Notes: generated by a model from the letters alone, not told the origin. Shown: positions 1 through 9,484, counted from the first letter of the stretch. The stretch: DNA of 64,000 nt from Bradyrhizobium quebecense (GCF_013373795.3 NZ_CP088022.1:7564001-7628000), one strand, 5' to 3'. Program-made: numbers and translations.

Positions 1-306
1 GAAGCGGTTCTCGCCCCAGCCCTCGAACTTCGAGGGCACCTTGTCCCACCACGATGCCTTGCCCGGGCCGCCCGCGATCTGTCCCATGTCGTTGAGGCGG
101 AACGAGAGCAGCACCGCCTTCTTCAGCCACTGATTGACCTTCCACTTGCCGCTCGCCTCGCGCTCGGCGACGCGGGCCTCGCCCTTGTCGAGCAGCTCCA
201 GCGCGTGATCGACGGCCTCGCGGACCTCACCCTTGGTCGAGGTCGAGATGCCTTCGCGGGCGTCGAACGCGGTGTTGACGGTGGTTTCGAGGGCGGACAG
301 CGACAT
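1..306 (-). CDS. dapD: 2,3,4,5-tetrahydropyridine-2,6-dicarboxylate N-succinyltransferase, N-terminal part
   Basis: This is the N-terminal 102 residues of DapD, which succinylates tetrahydrodipicolinate in the succinylase branch of lysine and diaminopimelate synthesis in the cytoplasm. The translation starts [15 protein letters not shown] and contains the helical N-terminal domain, with the family segments [17 protein letters not shown] and [17 protein letters not shown]. The left-handed beta-helix that carries the active site lies beyond the left edge of the window. The gene is read from ATG at 306 on the minus strand. The HAD phosphatase next upstream and argB close by are the usual neighbours in Bradyrhizobium. 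The truncation is only the window edge. Confidence 0.93.
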   Translation of the reverse strand, partial: MSLSALETTVNTAFDAREGISTSTKGEVREAVDHALELLDKGEARVAEREASGKWKVNQWLKKAVLLSFRLNDMGQIAGGPGKASWWDKVPSKFEGWGENRF

Positions 307-433
307 CGGGACAATCCTTGGGCGTATCGGGGATATGATAGGAATTTTGCAGGGCTTTTTCGGAATTTGGGGCCATGGAGTCAAGGCAAACCCCACGTCG
401 TCCTGGCCTTCGCCGGGACGACATCGGGAGAGA

Positions 434-1123
434 TCAGGGCTTCAGCCGCTGCAAGAACCCGGTGAGATCGTCCGTGACATGGTCGACATAAGCGGCGTCG
501 CGGCCTTCGAGCTCCCAGGTCTCGCGCACCACCTCCTGGCTGCCGTCGGGCACCACCAGCACGGTGGTCATGCCGAGCTCATGCGGCACCACCAAATTGC
601 GCGCGAGGTCCTCGAACATCGCAGCCTTCGCCGGATCGACGTCGTGGAGTCTCAGGAACTTCTGATAGGTCTGCGGCGCCGGTTTCGGCTCGAGATCGGC
701 GGCGATGATATCGAACACGCCATCGAAATGGTGGCCGATGCCGAGCCGGCCCAATACCGCATCGACATGGTCGACCGAGCCGTTCGTCAGGATGAGCTTG
801 CGCCCCGGTAGCTTGGCGATCGCAGCGCCCATCGCCGGATTCGGCTGCAACGGCGAGTGGTCGATCTTGTGCACATAGGCGAGATAGTCGTCCGCCTGCA
901 CGCCGTGCTCGGTCATCATGCCGCGCATGGTGGTGCCGTAGCGCAGGTAATAGTCCTTCTGCAGCCGCCGCGCTTCCTCGGGCGAGATCTTCAGCCAGTT
1001 GCCGACGAACTCGCCGATCCGCGCATCGACCTGCTGCCACAGATTGACGTGATGCGGGTACAGCGTGTTGTCGAGGTCGAACACCCAGGTCTCGACATGG
1101 CCGAAGCTGCGGGCAGTTTTCAT
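434..1123 (-). CDS. HAD-family pyrimidine 5'-nucleotidase
   Basis: A 229-residue cytoplasmic haloacid-dehalogenase-fold phosphatase of the SDT1-like pyrimidine 5'-nucleotidase group, expected to hydrolyse UMP/CMP-type nucleotides. Motif I is FDLDNTLY, with nucleophile D16 and acid D18. Motif II is ILTNGS, motif III contains the lysine of PKPAPQTY, and motif IV is FEDLARNL. An all-helical cap follows motif I. The length is normal for the family. It is transcribed toward dapD with a gap of 127 bp, so shared transcription is possible. The HAD fold is certain; the exact substrate is inferred from family resemblance. Confidence 0.88.
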   Translation of the reverse strand: MKTARSFGHVETWVFDLDNTLYPHHVNLWQQVDARIGEFVGNWLKISPEEARRLQKDYYLRYGTTMRGMMTEHGVQADDYLAYVHKIDHSPLQPNPAMGAAIAKLPGRKLILTNGSVDHVDAVLGRLGIGHHFDGVFDIIAADLEPKPAPQTYQKFLRLHDVDPAKAAMFEDLARNLVVPHELGMTTVLVVPDGSQEVVRETWELEGRDAAYVDHVTDDLTGFLQRLKP

Positions 1124-1133
1124 GTTATCTTTC

Positions 1134-1280
1134 CGTCGTCGTCCTGGCGAAAGCCAGGACCCATACCGCGTGATCCATCAAATGAAGCGCGGTGCCAATA
1201 CCGCGCAACGGTCGGTCACTACCAGTCTTCGCCAAATGATTGCCTGTGGTAATGGGTCCTGGCTTTCGCCAGGACGACGG
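1134..1280. repeat. Inverted pair of dispersed intergenic repeats
   Basis: The gap between the HAD gene and the DUF1036 gene carries the unit GTCCTGGCGAAAGCCAGGAC near 1140-1160 and the same unit in inverted orientation near 1254-1276. Each unit is itself a hairpin, so the whole block can fold into a larger cruciform or double hairpin. A diverged copy lies at about 397-423 beside dapD. I recognise this type as a common intergenic repeat of Bradyrhizobium. It has no coding content. Confidence 0.75.
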
Positions 1281-1306
1281 TGATCCATGTGGCGCCACTG
1301 CCTTCA

Positions 1307-2365
1307 TCACGGCATCGCAAAGCGCAGCGTCTTGCCGCCGCTGGTCATGTCGACGGTGGTGAAGCCGAGCGCGGTGAGGCCGCGGGTGGCGCAGTCGCCC
1401 TGCTCGTTGACCTCGAACTTGCTTTCGCGGGTGCAGAGCTGGACCGCGCCGCCCCAGTTCAGCGGCTTGTCTTTGATGCGGATGGCGCGGTTGTCGCCGT
1501 CGACGGCTTCGGCGAAGGAATAGATCTGCTTCGGCGTGCCCGACACGTCGGGATGCAGGCATTTGCCGGGGTCGATCCGATACCAGCCGCGGCTGGTCAC
1601 CATCTTGCCGTCATCGGTCGCAACCGCGGCCATCACCTTGTGCGGCGTGTCGTTGCACCAGGTCAGCCCCGACGGCGAGGGCTTCTGCACGGCATCGACC
1701 ATGGTGGCGAAGAAGTTCGGCGACTGCACAATGTCGCTGCCGAGCCCGCGGCTCTTGAGGAATGCCGACAGCGCGCTCTGGGTCTTCGGCCCGTCGACGC
1801 CGTCGATCGGTGCTGCGTCGTAGCCTGCGATCACCAGCAGACGCTGGATGCCGGCGAGCCGCGCCTGCTCATCGTCATACTCGCTGTCTTCGGCGAGGTA
1901 GGCAACGAGATTGCCGTCATCGGTCTGCGTCGGCGTGATCTGGGTGAACTGCGCCGGTGTCTGGCCGGAGCGGCATTGGCGCGCGGCCGCGATCACGAAA
2001 TTGTCCTGCGCGACGCAGAGCGTATCCGTGCCGTTCTGCGGGATCGGCGACGCACCGTAGACGCCGAGCGCGCGGGCATTGAGCAGCACGCGGTCCGCGG
2101 TCAGCGCCCCCTGCACCACGACGCGGCAGGTCGCGGGATCAATGCGGAACCAGCCGCGGGTCGCCGTCGCGGCCTTGTCGTCGATGCCGATCGCGGCCTC
2201 GATCACATAGCTCATGCGGTTGCACAGCTTGAGATCGGCATGCGCCGGCGCCGCCGAGAACAGGAACGACACCAGCGCTGCCGGCAGCGACATCGCGAGC
2301 CGCGCCGGCGGCGACCGGCGAGGCATCCTCGCCGCGCGTCCCGCGATGACGACCTCGTCTGCCAT
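1307..2365 (-). CDS. Secreted protein with two DUF1036-like domains
   Basis: A 352-residue exported protein of unknown function. A hydrophobic signal sequence ends at SAAPAHA, with the mature part beginning ADLKLCNRMSYVIEAAIG. Two copies of a DUF1036-like module are visible: LCNRMSYVIEAAIG followed by RGWFRIDPATC, then WCNDTPHKVMAAVA followed by RGWYRIDPGKC. Between them lies a short region resembling a peptidoglycan-binding repeat (IDGVDGPKTQSALSAFLKSRG). Paired cysteines suggest disulphides in the periplasm. The listed start overlaps the argB stop (TAATG). An internal ATG giving MPRRSPPARLAMSLP would make a more typical signal peptide. Confidence 0.8.
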   Translation of the reverse strand: MADEVVIAGRAARMPRRSPPARLAMSLPAALVSFLFSAAPAHADLKLCNRMSYVIEAAIGIDDKAATATRGWFRIDPATCRVVVQGALTADRVLLNARALGVYGASPIPQNGTDTLCVAQDNFVIAAARQCRSGQTPAQFTQITPTQTDDGNLVAYLAEDSEYDDEQARLAGIQRLLVIAGYDAAPIDGVDGPKTQSALSAFLKSRGLGSDIVQSPNFFATMVDAVQKPSPSGLTWCNDTPHKVMAAVATDDGKMVTSRGWYRIDPGKCLHPDVSGTPKQIYSFAEAVDGDNRAIRIKDKPLNWGGAVQLCTRESKFEVNEQGDCATRGLTALGFTTVDMTSGGKTLRFAMP

Positions 2366-3258
2366 TACTTGTGGATCAGCGTGCCGGTGCCCTGGTTGGT
2401 GAAGAGCTCGAGCAGCACGGCGTGCTGCGTCTTGCCGTCGATGATGACGACGCCCTGCACGCCCTGTTCGAGCGCGTAGATGCAGGTCTCGACCTTCGGG
2501 ATCATGCCGCCGGAAATCGTGCCGTCGGCGATCAGCTTGCGGGCTTCCTTGATCGACAGGTCCGGAATCAGCTTCTTGGACTTGTCGAGCACGCCGGGCA
2601 CGTCGGTCAGCAGCAGCAGGCGCTTGGCCTTCAGCGCGCCGGCGATCGCGCCGGCGAAGGTGTCGGCGTTGATGTTCAGGGTCTGGCCGTCCTGCGAGGT
2701 CGCCAGCGGTGCCAGCACCGGGATCAGCTCATAGCCGATCAGCTGATTGAGCAGCGTGAGGTCGACCTTCTCGGGATCGCCGACGAAGCCGAGATCGACC
2801 GCCTTCTCGATGTTGGAATCGGGATCGACCATGGTGCGCGTCGTCTTCGACGCCTTCACCATGTTGCCGTCCTTGCCGGACAGGCCCACGGCCTTGCCGC
2901 CGGCCTCGTTGATGTAGCCGACGATCTGTTTGTTGACCGAGCCCGCCAGCACCATCTCGACGATCTCGATGGTCGCGGCGTCGGTGATGCGCAGGCCGGC
3001 GGCGAACTCCGACTGGATGCCGAGGCGCTTCAGCATGGTCGCGATCTGCGGTCCGCCGCCATGCACGACCACCGGATTGATCGCGGTCTGCTCGAGCAGC
3101 ACGATGTCGCGCGCAAATGCCTTGGCGGTGTCCTCGGCGCCCATGGCATGGCCGCCATATTTAATGACGATGGTTTCCTCGTCATATTCCTGCATGTGCG
3201 GCAGCGCCTCGGACAGGATGCGGGCCTGATCGAGCGGGCTGATGTGCTGGTCGGTCAT
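2365..3258 (-). CDS. argB: Acetylglutamate kinase
   Basis: A 297-residue cytoplasmic amino-acid kinase that phosphorylates N-acetylglutamate with ATP in arginine synthesis. The N-terminal lysine motif VIKYGGHAM, the glycine-rich VVHGGGPQI, the substrate loop [11 protein letters not shown] and the C-terminal [12 protein letters not shown] segment are all present. Length and start ([20 protein letters not shown]) are typical of alphaproteobacterial ArgB, including the N-terminal helix associated with arginine-feedback-sensitive hexameric enzymes. It lies between the DUF423 gene and the DUF1036 gene, with 91 bp to the former. Confidence 0.97.
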   Translation of the reverse strand: MTDQHISPLDQARILSEALPHMQEYDEETIVIKYGGHAMGAEDTAKAFARDIVLLEQTAINPVVVHGGGPQIATMLKRLGIQSEFAAGLRITDAATIEIVEMVLAGSVNKQIVGYINEAGGKAVGLSGKDGNMVKASKTTRTMVDPDSNIEKAVDLGFVGDPEKVDLTLLNQLIGYELIPVLAPLATSQDGQTLNINADTFAGAIAGALKAKRLLLLTDVPGVLDKSKKLIPDLSIKEARKLIADGTISGGMIPKVETCIYALEQGVQGVVIIDGKTQHAVLLELFTNQGTGTLIHK

Positions 3259-3349
3259 GGGGCTGGTCTCACGTCAGCGGAGGGACGGGCGCGGTTCTAT
3301 CTGATTGCCGGGCAGGGCGCAAAGTGGGAGAGGTATTCCGGGCGACGGA

Positions 3350-3718
3350 TCAACGCTTCGGCCACATGGCCGAAACCGCCAGCACCAGCCAGCTTAGGAT
3401 CAGCAGCGTTCCGCCGGTCGGCGCCGCCATCGGAAACACGCCATGGCCACCATATTGGCGCAGCACCAGATCGCCCGCGAACAATGACGCTGCGATGACG
3501 AAGCCTGCCGCCGCCACGATGCCGAGCCTTGCATGGATGATCGCGCGCTCCGCGACCGCAATGGTCACGATGGCGGCGGTCGCATGGAACAGCAGCATCG
3601 AGGACGCTGCCGCCAGCCGCGATGCGTCCGGCAGATGGGCCGCGGCCGCCGCCAATATCACGCCGCAGGCGCCCATGATGGCGGCAAGGCCGATCAGGAG
3701 ACGGGGTGCGCCGTTCAT
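3350..3718 (-). CDS. DUF423 family inner-membrane protein
   Basis: A 122-residue protein that is almost entirely hydrophobic, with four predicted membrane helices (about 5-25, 40-60, 65-85 and 95-117). The pattern LIGLAAIMGACGVILAAAAAH at the N-terminus and the length match DUF423 (YgdD-like) proteins, whose biochemical role is unknown. The start codon overlaps the end of the yihA gene by four bases, so the two are probably co-translated. The family assignment rests on topology, length and position between yihA and argB. Confidence 0.75.
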   Translation of the reverse strand: MNGAPRLLIGLAAIMGACGVILAAAAAHLPDASRLAAASSMLLFHATAAIVTIAVAERAIIHARLGIVAAAGFVIAASLFAGDLVLRQYGGHGVFPMAAPTGGTLLILSWLVLAVSAMWPKR

Positions 3719-4368
3719 CGGCGCCGCTCTTCGATCAGGCGCACCATGGCGGCGCGCAGCTCCAGCATGCCGTCGCCGGTGCGCGACGAGGTTACCAGCA
3801 CTTCGGGGAACGCGGCGGGATGTTTTGCGAGCGTCGCGATGGTTTCGGCGGTGACGGTCTTGAGTTCACCGGCCTTGACCTGGTCGGCCTTGGTCAGCAC
3901 GACCTGATAGCTGACCGCAGACTTGTCCAGCGTCTTCAGCACGTCGAGATCGACGTCCTTGATGCCGTGGCGGGCGTCGATCAACACATAGACCCGCGCC
4001 AGCGTCGCGCGCCCGAGCAGGAATTTGTGGATCAGCGCCGTCCATGACGCCACCTTGGTCTTCGGTGCCGAGGCGTAGCCGTAACCGGGCATGTCGACGA
4101 GACGAATGTCCGCGTTTTCCGGGCCCTCGAAGAAGATCAGTTCCTGGGTGCGGCCCGGCGTATGCGAGGTGCGAGCTAGCGCATTGCGGCCGGTCAGCGC
4201 GTTGATCAGGCTCGACTTGCCGACATTGGAGCGGCCGGCAAAGGCGACCTCGAGGCCGGCCATCGGCGGCAGCGTCTCGATCGAGGGCGAGGCCCAGATG
4301 AAACGCCAGTCGCCGGCGAACAGCTTTCGCCCCTGCTCGATCAGCTCCGCATCAGGTTCGGCGGTCAT
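3715..4368 (-). CDS. yihA: Ribosome-biogenesis GTPase YsxC/EngB
   Basis: A 217-residue TrmE-Era-EngA-YihA-Septin-like GTPase required for late assembly of the large ribosomal subunit. The P-loop is AGRSNVGKSSLINAL, the switch-I region is RTSHTPGRTQ, G3 is VDMPGYGYA, G4 is LTKADQV and G5 is VTSSRTGDG. All nucleotide-binding motifs are intact and the length is normal. It sits immediately upstream of the DUF423 gene (4-bp overlap) and downstream of yidC on the same strand, the usual alphaproteobacterial arrangement. Confidence 0.95.
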   Translation of the reverse strand: MTAEPDAELIEQGRKLFAGDWRFIWASPSIETLPPMAGLEVAFAGRSNVGKSSLINALTGRNALARTSHTPGRTQELIFFEGPENADIRLVDMPGYGYASAPKTKVASWTALIHKFLLGRATLARVYVLIDARHGIKDVDLDVLKTLDKSAVSYQVVLTKADQVKAGELKTVTAETIATLAKHPAAFPEVLVTSSRTGDGMLELRAAMVRLIEERRR

Positions 4369-4526
4369 GCGAAGGATCCCATTTCATCGTGGCCGGGCGA
4401 AAGCCCCGGGCGCAGCTTTGGCGTAAGACAACCCGGCCATCCCCGTCAACGTTTTGCTGGCCGCCAAATACGTCGATGCCCGGCACGAGGCCGGGCATGA
4501 CGCAGTGATAGATCGGCCGCAGGAAG
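4369..4526. repeat. Intergenic region with palindromic repeats
   Basis: The 158 bp between yidC and yihA contain two dispersed palindromic units: GGCCGGGCGAAAGCCCCGGG near 4391-4410, and GATGCCCGGCACGAGGCCGGGCATGAC-like sequence near 4475-4502, whose arms ATGCCCGG and CCGGGCAT can pair. Nothing coding is seen here. The hairpins may act as a processing or attenuation site between the two genes. Confidence 0.6.
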
Positions 4527-6398
4527 CTATGTCGGCTTCTTGGCGAAGGTCGACTTCAGATTGTCGAATAACTCCACCTTGACGCCATTCTTGCGCATGA
4601 TGAAGCTCTGCTGCAGCACGGAGAGCGTGTTGTTCCAGGCCCAGTAGATCACGAGGCCCGCCGGGAAGCCGGCCAGCATGAAGGTGAAGATCAGCGGCAT
4701 CCAGTCGAAGATCATCTTCTGGGTCGGATCCGGCGGCGCCGGGTTGAGCTTCATCTGCACCCACATCGTGATGCCCATGATGATCGGCCAGATGCCCATC
4801 ACCAGATAGGCCCCGATGTGCGGTCCGAGCAGCGCGATCGGATCGAACGGAATCAGCCCGAACAGCGTGAACAGATTGGTCGGATCGGGCGCCGACAGGT
4901 CCTTGATCCAGCCGAAGAACGGCGCGTGCCGCATTTCGATGGTGATGAACAGCACCTTATAGAGCGAGAAGAACACCGGGATCTGCAAGGCGACGGGAAG
5001 ACAACCGGCGATCGGGTTGATCTTCTCCTTCTTGTAGATCTCCATCATCTCCTGCTGCTGCTTCACGCGGTCGTCAGGATAGCGCTCCTTCAGCGCCTGC
5101 AGCTGCGGCTGCACCGACTTCATCTTCGCCATCGAGGCGTAGGACTTGTTGGCGAGCGGGAAGAACAACAGCTTCACGATCACGGTCACCAGCAGGATCG
5201 CGATGCCGAAATTGCCGACCAGGCGATAGAACCAGTCGAGCGCCAGGAACATCGGCTTGGTGATGAAGTAGAAATGGCCCCAGTCGATCAGAAGATCGAA
5301 ATGGTTGAGGCCGAGCTGCTTGTTGTAGCCGCCGAAGCCGACCAGCGGGAAGTTGAGGCCGACCGTGGCGGCCTCCTTCGCGCCGGCGAACAGCCGCGCA
5401 TTGGCAACGCCCGTGCCGCCGATCGGAATGGTCTGCGCGCCGAGCATGTAGTCGGCCTGATAGCGCTTGTCGCCGGTAGTGAAGCGGGCGGTGTCCAGCG
5501 TCGCATTGGTTTCCGGCAGCAGCGCGGTGGCCCAGTATTTGTCGGTGATGCCGAGCCAGCCGTCGGTGACCTTCGAGAACACGATGCCGCGCGAATTTCC
5601 GCCGGTCGGGGTCTTGGCCTCGTCGAGGTTCTTGTAGGTGTATTCCTGCAGGCCCTGTTCGCCGAGATAGCCGATCGGGCCTTCGTGCAGGATCGCGTAG
5701 CCGGAGACCGGCGGCTTGCCGCCGCGCGAGATCAGGCCGAACGGATACAGCGTCACCGGCGCGCTGCCGAGATTGTTGACCTCATCCTTGATACTGAAGA
5801 GGTAGCGATCGTCGATCGAGATGGTGCGGCGGAAGGTCAGGCCCTGGCCGTTGTCGTATTTCAGCGTCACCGGGGTGCTTGGCGACAGGCTGTTCGAACC
5901 CTCCTGCTGCCAGACGGTTTCGGCGTTCGGTGTCTTCACCGACGAGCCGTTGGCGGTCAGCCACAGGAACTCGGCATAATAAGGCTCGGCGGTGCCCGAC
6001 GGCGACAGCAGCACGACGGCCGGAGATGTGGGGTCGACCGTCTCGCGGAACTGGACCAGCGCCAGATCGTCGATCCGGGCGCCCTTCAGCGCGATGCTGC
6101 CGATGACGCGCGGGCTCTCGATCTTGATGCGCGGGCCGGCCGCGAGCACCGTCTCGCGGCTCGCCACCGGAGCGTCGGCAGCGGGCACGGCGGCCGTCGG
6201 TGACGGCGTCGCGGAGCTTCCGGGAGCGGCGCCGGGAGCAGCACCAGGGGTCGCCTGCGGTGCCGGCTTCAACAGCTCGGCCTGGCGCTGCGCCTCGCGC
6301 TGCTTCTCCATCTGCGGCACGTTATAGAAATATTGCCAGGCGATCAGGACGAGGCCCGACAGAATGACGGCGATGATCGTGTTGCGGTTGTCGGACAT
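4527..6398 (-). CDS. yidC: Membrane protein insertase YidC
   Basis: A 623-residue inner-membrane insertase/foldase (YidC/Oxa1/Alb3) that inserts membrane proteins alone or with SecYEG. The N-terminal helix (TIIAVILSGLVLIAWQYFYN) is followed by a Pro/Ala-rich linker and a large periplasmic domain (about 75-370). The conserved membrane core starts near GHFYFITKPMFLALDWFYRL and includes the cytoplasmic hairpin KSYASMAKMKSVQPQLQALK. Helices NPIAGCLPVALQIPVFFSLY and the C-terminal LVIYWAWNNTLSVLQQ complete it. The length is typical of proteobacteria. It follows rnpA by 3 bp, so rpmH-rnpA-yidC form a transcription unit. Confidence 0.97.
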   Translation of the reverse strand: MSDNRNTIIAVILSGLVLIAWQYFYNVPQMEKQREAQRQAELLKPAPQATPGAAPGAAPGSSATPSPTAAVPAADAPVASRETVLAAGPRIKIESPRVIGSIALKGARIDDLALVQFRETVDPTSPAVVLLSPSGTAEPYYAEFLWLTANGSSVKTPNAETVWQQEGSNSLSPSTPVTLKYDNGQGLTFRRTISIDDRYLFSIKDEVNNLGSAPVTLYPFGLISRGGKPPVSGYAILHEGPIGYLGEQGLQEYTYKNLDEAKTPTGGNSRGIVFSKVTDGWLGITDKYWATALLPETNATLDTARFTTGDKRYQADYMLGAQTIPIGGTGVANARLFAGAKEAATVGLNFPLVGFGGYNKQLGLNHFDLLIDWGHFYFITKPMFLALDWFYRLVGNFGIAILLVTVIVKLLFFPLANKSYASMAKMKSVQPQLQALKERYPDDRVKQQQEMMEIYKKEKINPIAGCLPVALQIPVFFSLYKVLFITIEMRHAPFFGWIKDLSAPDPTNLFTLFGLIPFDPIALLGPHIGAYLVMGIWPIIMGITMWVQMKLNPAPPDPTQKMIFDWMPLIFTFMLAGFPAGLVIYWAWNNTLSVLQQSFIMRKNGVKVELFDNLKSTFAKKPT

Positions 6399-6401
6399 CT
6401 C

Positions 6402-6782
6402 TTAGGGTCTCGTCATTCCATTCGGATTGGGCGCGCTCTTGTTACCCGCCTTTGGCGCAGGCCGGTCGAGGCGGCGCAGCGCCGACCGCAGGTCGTCAAT
6501 CATGGTCGCAAAGTCGCGGGTCAGCGCGTCACGACGGCCGACTAGCACATAATCATGGTGCGGCCGCATGAATACGGCATCGACCCGTCTTATCACTTCG
6601 CGAAGCCGGCGGCGGATGCGGTTGCGCTCGGTCGCGGTGCCGTTCTTCTTGGTGACGGTATAACCGACGCGGATCGGGCCCTGATCGTCGCGAAGGCGGC
6701 CCTGCAGCACAAAAGCTGCGGTATTCGCCCGTGCGCCATTGGCAACGGCGAGGAAATCCGCCCGCTGCCTCAGCCGATCCAT
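6402..6782 (-). CDS. rnpA: Ribonuclease P protein component
   Basis: A 126-residue basic protein that binds the RNase P RNA and helps 5' tRNA processing. The RNR signature is present in KKNGTATERNRIRRRLREVI, with the N-terminal MDRLRQRADFLAVANG and the segment RVGYTVTKK. I chose the ATG at 6782 because a GGAG box lies eight bases upstream and the protein then begins as in relatives. Upstream in-frame extensions overlap rpmH and look non-coding. It is sandwiched between rpmH and yidC. Confidence 0.93.
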   Translation of the reverse strand: MDRLRQRADFLAVANGARANTAAFVLQGRLRDDQGPIRVGYTVTKKNGTATERNRIRRRLREVIRRVDAVFMRPHHDYVLVGRRDALTRDFATMIDDLRSALRRLDRPAPKAGNKSAPNPNGMTRP

Positions 6783-6814
6783 AATGGGTATCTCCGGAGA
6801 GGAGACGTCCGGGC

Positions 6815-6949
6815 TCAGGCGCTCAGGCGCTTGCGGCCGCGTGCACGGCGCGCAGCGAGGACCTTGCGGCCGCCGGCCGTGGCGAGACGGGCGCGGAAGC
6901 CGTGACGGCGCTTGCGCACCAGTTTGCTGGGTTGATAAGTCCGCTTCAC
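6815..6949 (-). CDS. rpmH: 50S ribosomal protein L34
   Basis: The 44-residue L34 protein, [20 protein letters not shown] at its start and a very basic arginine-rich body, complete to RGRKRLSA. It is initiated at GTG (6949) with GGAG eight bases upstream. It is the first gene of the rpmH-rnpA-yidC unit. The gene is too short for most ORF callers but the match to L34 is unambiguous. Confidence 0.97.
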   Translation of the reverse strand: MKRTYQPSKLVRKRRHGFRARLATAGGRKVLAARRARGRKRLSA

Positions 6950-7313
6950 GGGTAATTCTCCGCTGACCGGGCAATTTGCCGTTGTATTGAGATGGAGTCC
7001 GATGATGCTGGCAGGCCCAAGCGAGCCGATTACGGCCCCAAATGAGCCGCCCCCGGTCAAGAACCGGGCCATCGCGGACAGTTGGCGCGGCTTATAAGGG
7101 AGCGCCCTGTTTTCGTCAATGTCACAGGGCGTCGCGAAGAGGCTTCTTTGAAACGTCGCAATTGGGGCGAATATAACTGTTTTCGCGGGGTTTTTGCCGG
7201 TGAGGAGCCCTTTGGGGCGTTCGGGGAACCGCCGACATTAGCGATCCGTAATTTGACCGGCTTGGGGGCCGGGCCGCATCTTCCGACCCCTAAGCCCAAC
7301 AAGGCCTTATCTT
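6950..7313. promoter_or_regulatory. Divergent promoter region between rpmH and a sensor kinase gene
   Basis: This 364-bp gap separates the leftward rpmH unit from the rightward histidine kinase gene, so it must hold both promoters. It contains a relatively AT-rich stretch around 7150-7190 that is unusual against the local GC content. I could not assign convincing -35/-10 boxes for either gene by eye. No credible coding sequence is seen. Confidence 0.5.
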
Positions 7314-8792
7314 GTGGCTCTAACTGACGATCAGGCGACCGCGCAGAAGCAGCGGCCCAAGCCGCCCCTTCGGCTCGGGCTGTCGGGCAAGCTGTTGCTG
7401 CTGACGATCCCCCTGGTGATGATCGCCGGGCTCCTGATCTACGTGCCGGCCATCGCCAACTTCCGGATGAACCGGCTCAATGACCGCCTGGCCGCCGCCA
7501 ACACCGCGGCGCTGGTGCTCGATGCCGCCCCGTCCGGCCTGGTGCCGGATTCGCTGGCGCGGCAGATCCTGACCAGCATCGGGGCCCGTGCCGTCGCCAT
7601 CAAGCTCGGCCAGCAGCGCCGCCTGCTCGCCAGCGCCGACCTGCCGGCCGCGATCGACCATGATGTCGACATGCGGGCCATGACGGTGTGGTCGGCGATC
7701 GTCGATGCCTTCGAGATCATGCTCGAGCACGGTGACCAGACCATCCGCGTGGTCGGACCCGCGCCGGGCCAGGCGCAATTCATCGAGGTCGTGATCGACG
7801 AGAAGCCGCTGCGGCAGGCGATGTACCGCTTCTCGCGCAACGTTCTGGTGGTCGCGCTCCTCATTGCCGGCCTGACCGCCGGCCTCGTCTACCTGGCGCT
7901 GCATTATCTGTTCGTCCGCCCGATGCGGCGGCTGACCGCGAGCCTGGTCGGCTTCCACGAGAATCCGGAGAGTTCGGCGCGAATCATCGTGCCCAGCCAG
8001 CGCGGCGACGAGATCGGCGTTGCCGAGCGCGAGCTGTCGGACATGCAGCGCGACCTCGTCTCGATGCTGCATCAGAAGAGCCGGCTTGCCGCGCTCGGGC
8101 TCGCCGTCTCCAAGATCAATCACGACCTGCGTAACCTGCTGGCGTCCTCGCAACTGCTGTCGGACCAGCTCGCCAGCGTGCCCGATCCGCGGGTGCAGCG
8201 CTTCGCGCCGAAACTGCTGCGCTCGCTGGAGCGCGCCATCGCCTTCTGCCAGTCGACCTTGTCCTATGGCCGCGCGCAGGAGGCGGCGCCCGACCGCCGC
8301 GTGATCATGGTGGAGCCTGCGGTTGCCGAGGTGCGCGAGTCTGCCGGGCTTGCGACCGATGTCTCGATCACCTGGATCAGCGCGATCGAGCGCGGCCTCA
8401 CCATCGACGCCGATCCGGACCAGCTGTTCCGCGTGCTGCTCAACCTGGTGCGCAATGCGACGCAGGCGCTGGAAAGCCGGCAGGACAGCGATGGCGGTGC
8501 CCAGCAGATCCGCATCACCGGCCGCCGCGAGGGGACGGTTGCGATCATCGAGGTCTCCGACACCGGCCCCGGCGTTCCGGCCAAGGCGCGCGAGCATCTG
8601 TTCGAGGCGTTCCAGACCTCCGGCCGGCCCGGCGGCAGCGGGCTCGGCCTCGCGATCGCCGCCGAGCTGATCCGCGCCCATGGCGGCCATATCCATCTGG
8701 TCGAGGGCACCATCGGCGCCACGTTCCAGATCTCGATCCCGGATCGCCCGGTGGAACTGCTGTCGGTCCGCAGCGAGCGGGCCAGGGCCTGA
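7314..8792 (+). CDS. HAMP-domain sensor histidine kinase
   Basis: A 492-residue inner-membrane histidine kinase. Helix 1 is at about 27-47 (LLLLTIPLVMIAGLLIYVPA) and helix 2 at about 174-200, so residues 48-173 form a periplasmic sensor region. A HAMP linker follows (RRLTASLVGFHENPESSARI). The phospho-accepting H270 lies in KINHDLRNLLASSQLLSDQL. The ATPase domain has N-box LLNLVRNATQALE, G1 ISDTGPGVP-like VSDTGPGVP and G2 GGSGLGLAIA. The start is GTG at 7314 with only a weak ribosome-binding site. No response regulator gene is adjacent, so it is an orphan kinase within this window. Confidence 0.9.
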   Translation: MALTDDQATAQKQRPKPPLRLGLSGKLLLLTIPLVMIAGLLIYVPAIANFRMNRLNDRLAAANTAALVLDAAPSGLVPDSLARQILTSIGARAVAIKLGQQRRLLASADLPAAIDHDVDMRAMTVWSAIVDAFEIMLEHGDQTIRVVGPAPGQAQFIEVVIDEKPLRQAMYRFSRNVLVVALLIAGLTAGLVYLALHYLFVRPMRRLTASLVGFHENPESSARIIVPSQRGDEIGVAERELSDMQRDLVSMLHQKSRLAALGLAVSKINHDLRNLLASSQLLSDQLASVPDPRVQRFAPKLLRSLERAIAFCQSTLSYGRAQEAAPDRRVIMVEPAVAEVRESAGLATDVSITWISAIERGLTIDADPDQLFRVLLNLVRNATQALESRQDSDGGAQQIRITGRREGTVAIIEVSDTGPGVPAKAREHLFEAFQTSGRPGGSGLGLAIAAELIRAHGGHIHLVEGTIGATFQISIPDRPVELLSVRSERARA

Positions 8793-8945
8793 GGCCTTTC
8801 CGGTAACCCAGGGCGGCTTAAACCGCGGCCGAAATTGGCGCTTGCAGACCTTGCCAACCGGACCGGGAGCCTGTAGCTAGAGCGCTCTTTCGCGACGTTC
8901 CGGGGCTCCCGGAGCCGTGCGGGCTTCAAGCCCACCTGCGAAAAT

Positions 8946-9023
8946 GCGCCCGTAGCTCAGCTGGATAGAGCATCAGACTACGAATCTGAGGGTCGGACGT
9001 TCGAATCGTTCCGGGCGCGCCAT
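8946..9023 (+). tRNA. tRNA-Arg (anticodon ACG)
   Basis: A complete cloverleaf is readable. The acceptor arms are GCGCCCG and CGGGCGC, the D-arm is GCTC...GAGC, and the anticodon stem TCAGA/TCTGA encloses the loop CTACGAA with anticodon ACG. The T-arm is GGACG-TTCGAAT-CGTTC, followed by an encoded discriminator G and CCA (9021-9023). ACG is the A34 (inosine) tRNA that reads CGN arginine codons. Confidence 0.97.
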
Positions 9024-9217
9024 TCGTCTTTGTTTCCATTGGATTTTTCGCGGTGCGTGCCGGGCTTGCTGCCCGGCAAAGGCATTGGCCGCGCCGCGAT
9101 TTCCAGTTGTCGGGGTGTCGCGGCCATCAAATGTTTGTGCAATGCGGCATAATCTTTATTGCATTGCAACAAAGTGAGCCTACCTCTGCTCCTCGAGACC
9201 CATCGAGGAGCCTTCAA

Positions 9218-9484
9218 GTGACCAAGATTTCCCTTTCCATCATTGCCGCCACCCTCGCGATCGCGAGTGCAACGGTCGCGTCCGCCGCCGAGCTTCCGAC
9301 GTTCGAAGCCGCCGGATTGCCGATCTCGCCGGTGCAGGCTGGCGTGCTTGGCGCCGCCAACGTCCACGAGCAGGCAGCGGCTGCCGCGACGGCGGCCACG
9401 CCGCATCAGCTCCACGTCCTGACGCCGCGAAGCAAGGTCACGACTGCACGGGCTTCGGTCCGGGCGGACCGCTCGCTGCACTAA
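9218..9484 (+). CDS. Small secreted protein of unknown function
   Basis: An 88-residue protein with an evident signal peptide (MTKISLSIIAATLAIASATV ending at ASA). The mature region is short, Ala-rich and low in complexity (ELPTFEAAGLPISPVQAGV, then HEQAAAAATAATPH). I chose GTG at 9218 because GAGGAG lies seven bases upstream and the signal peptide then begins at residue 1. A strong terminator follows 25 bp after the stop, so it is a monocistronic unit just downstream of the tRNA. I recall similar hypotheticals in Bradyrhizobium; function is unknown. Confidence 0.7.
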   Translation: MTKISLSIIAATLAIASATVASAAELPTFEAAGLPISPVQAGVLGAANVHEQAAAAATAATPHQLHVLTPRSKVTTARASVRADRSLH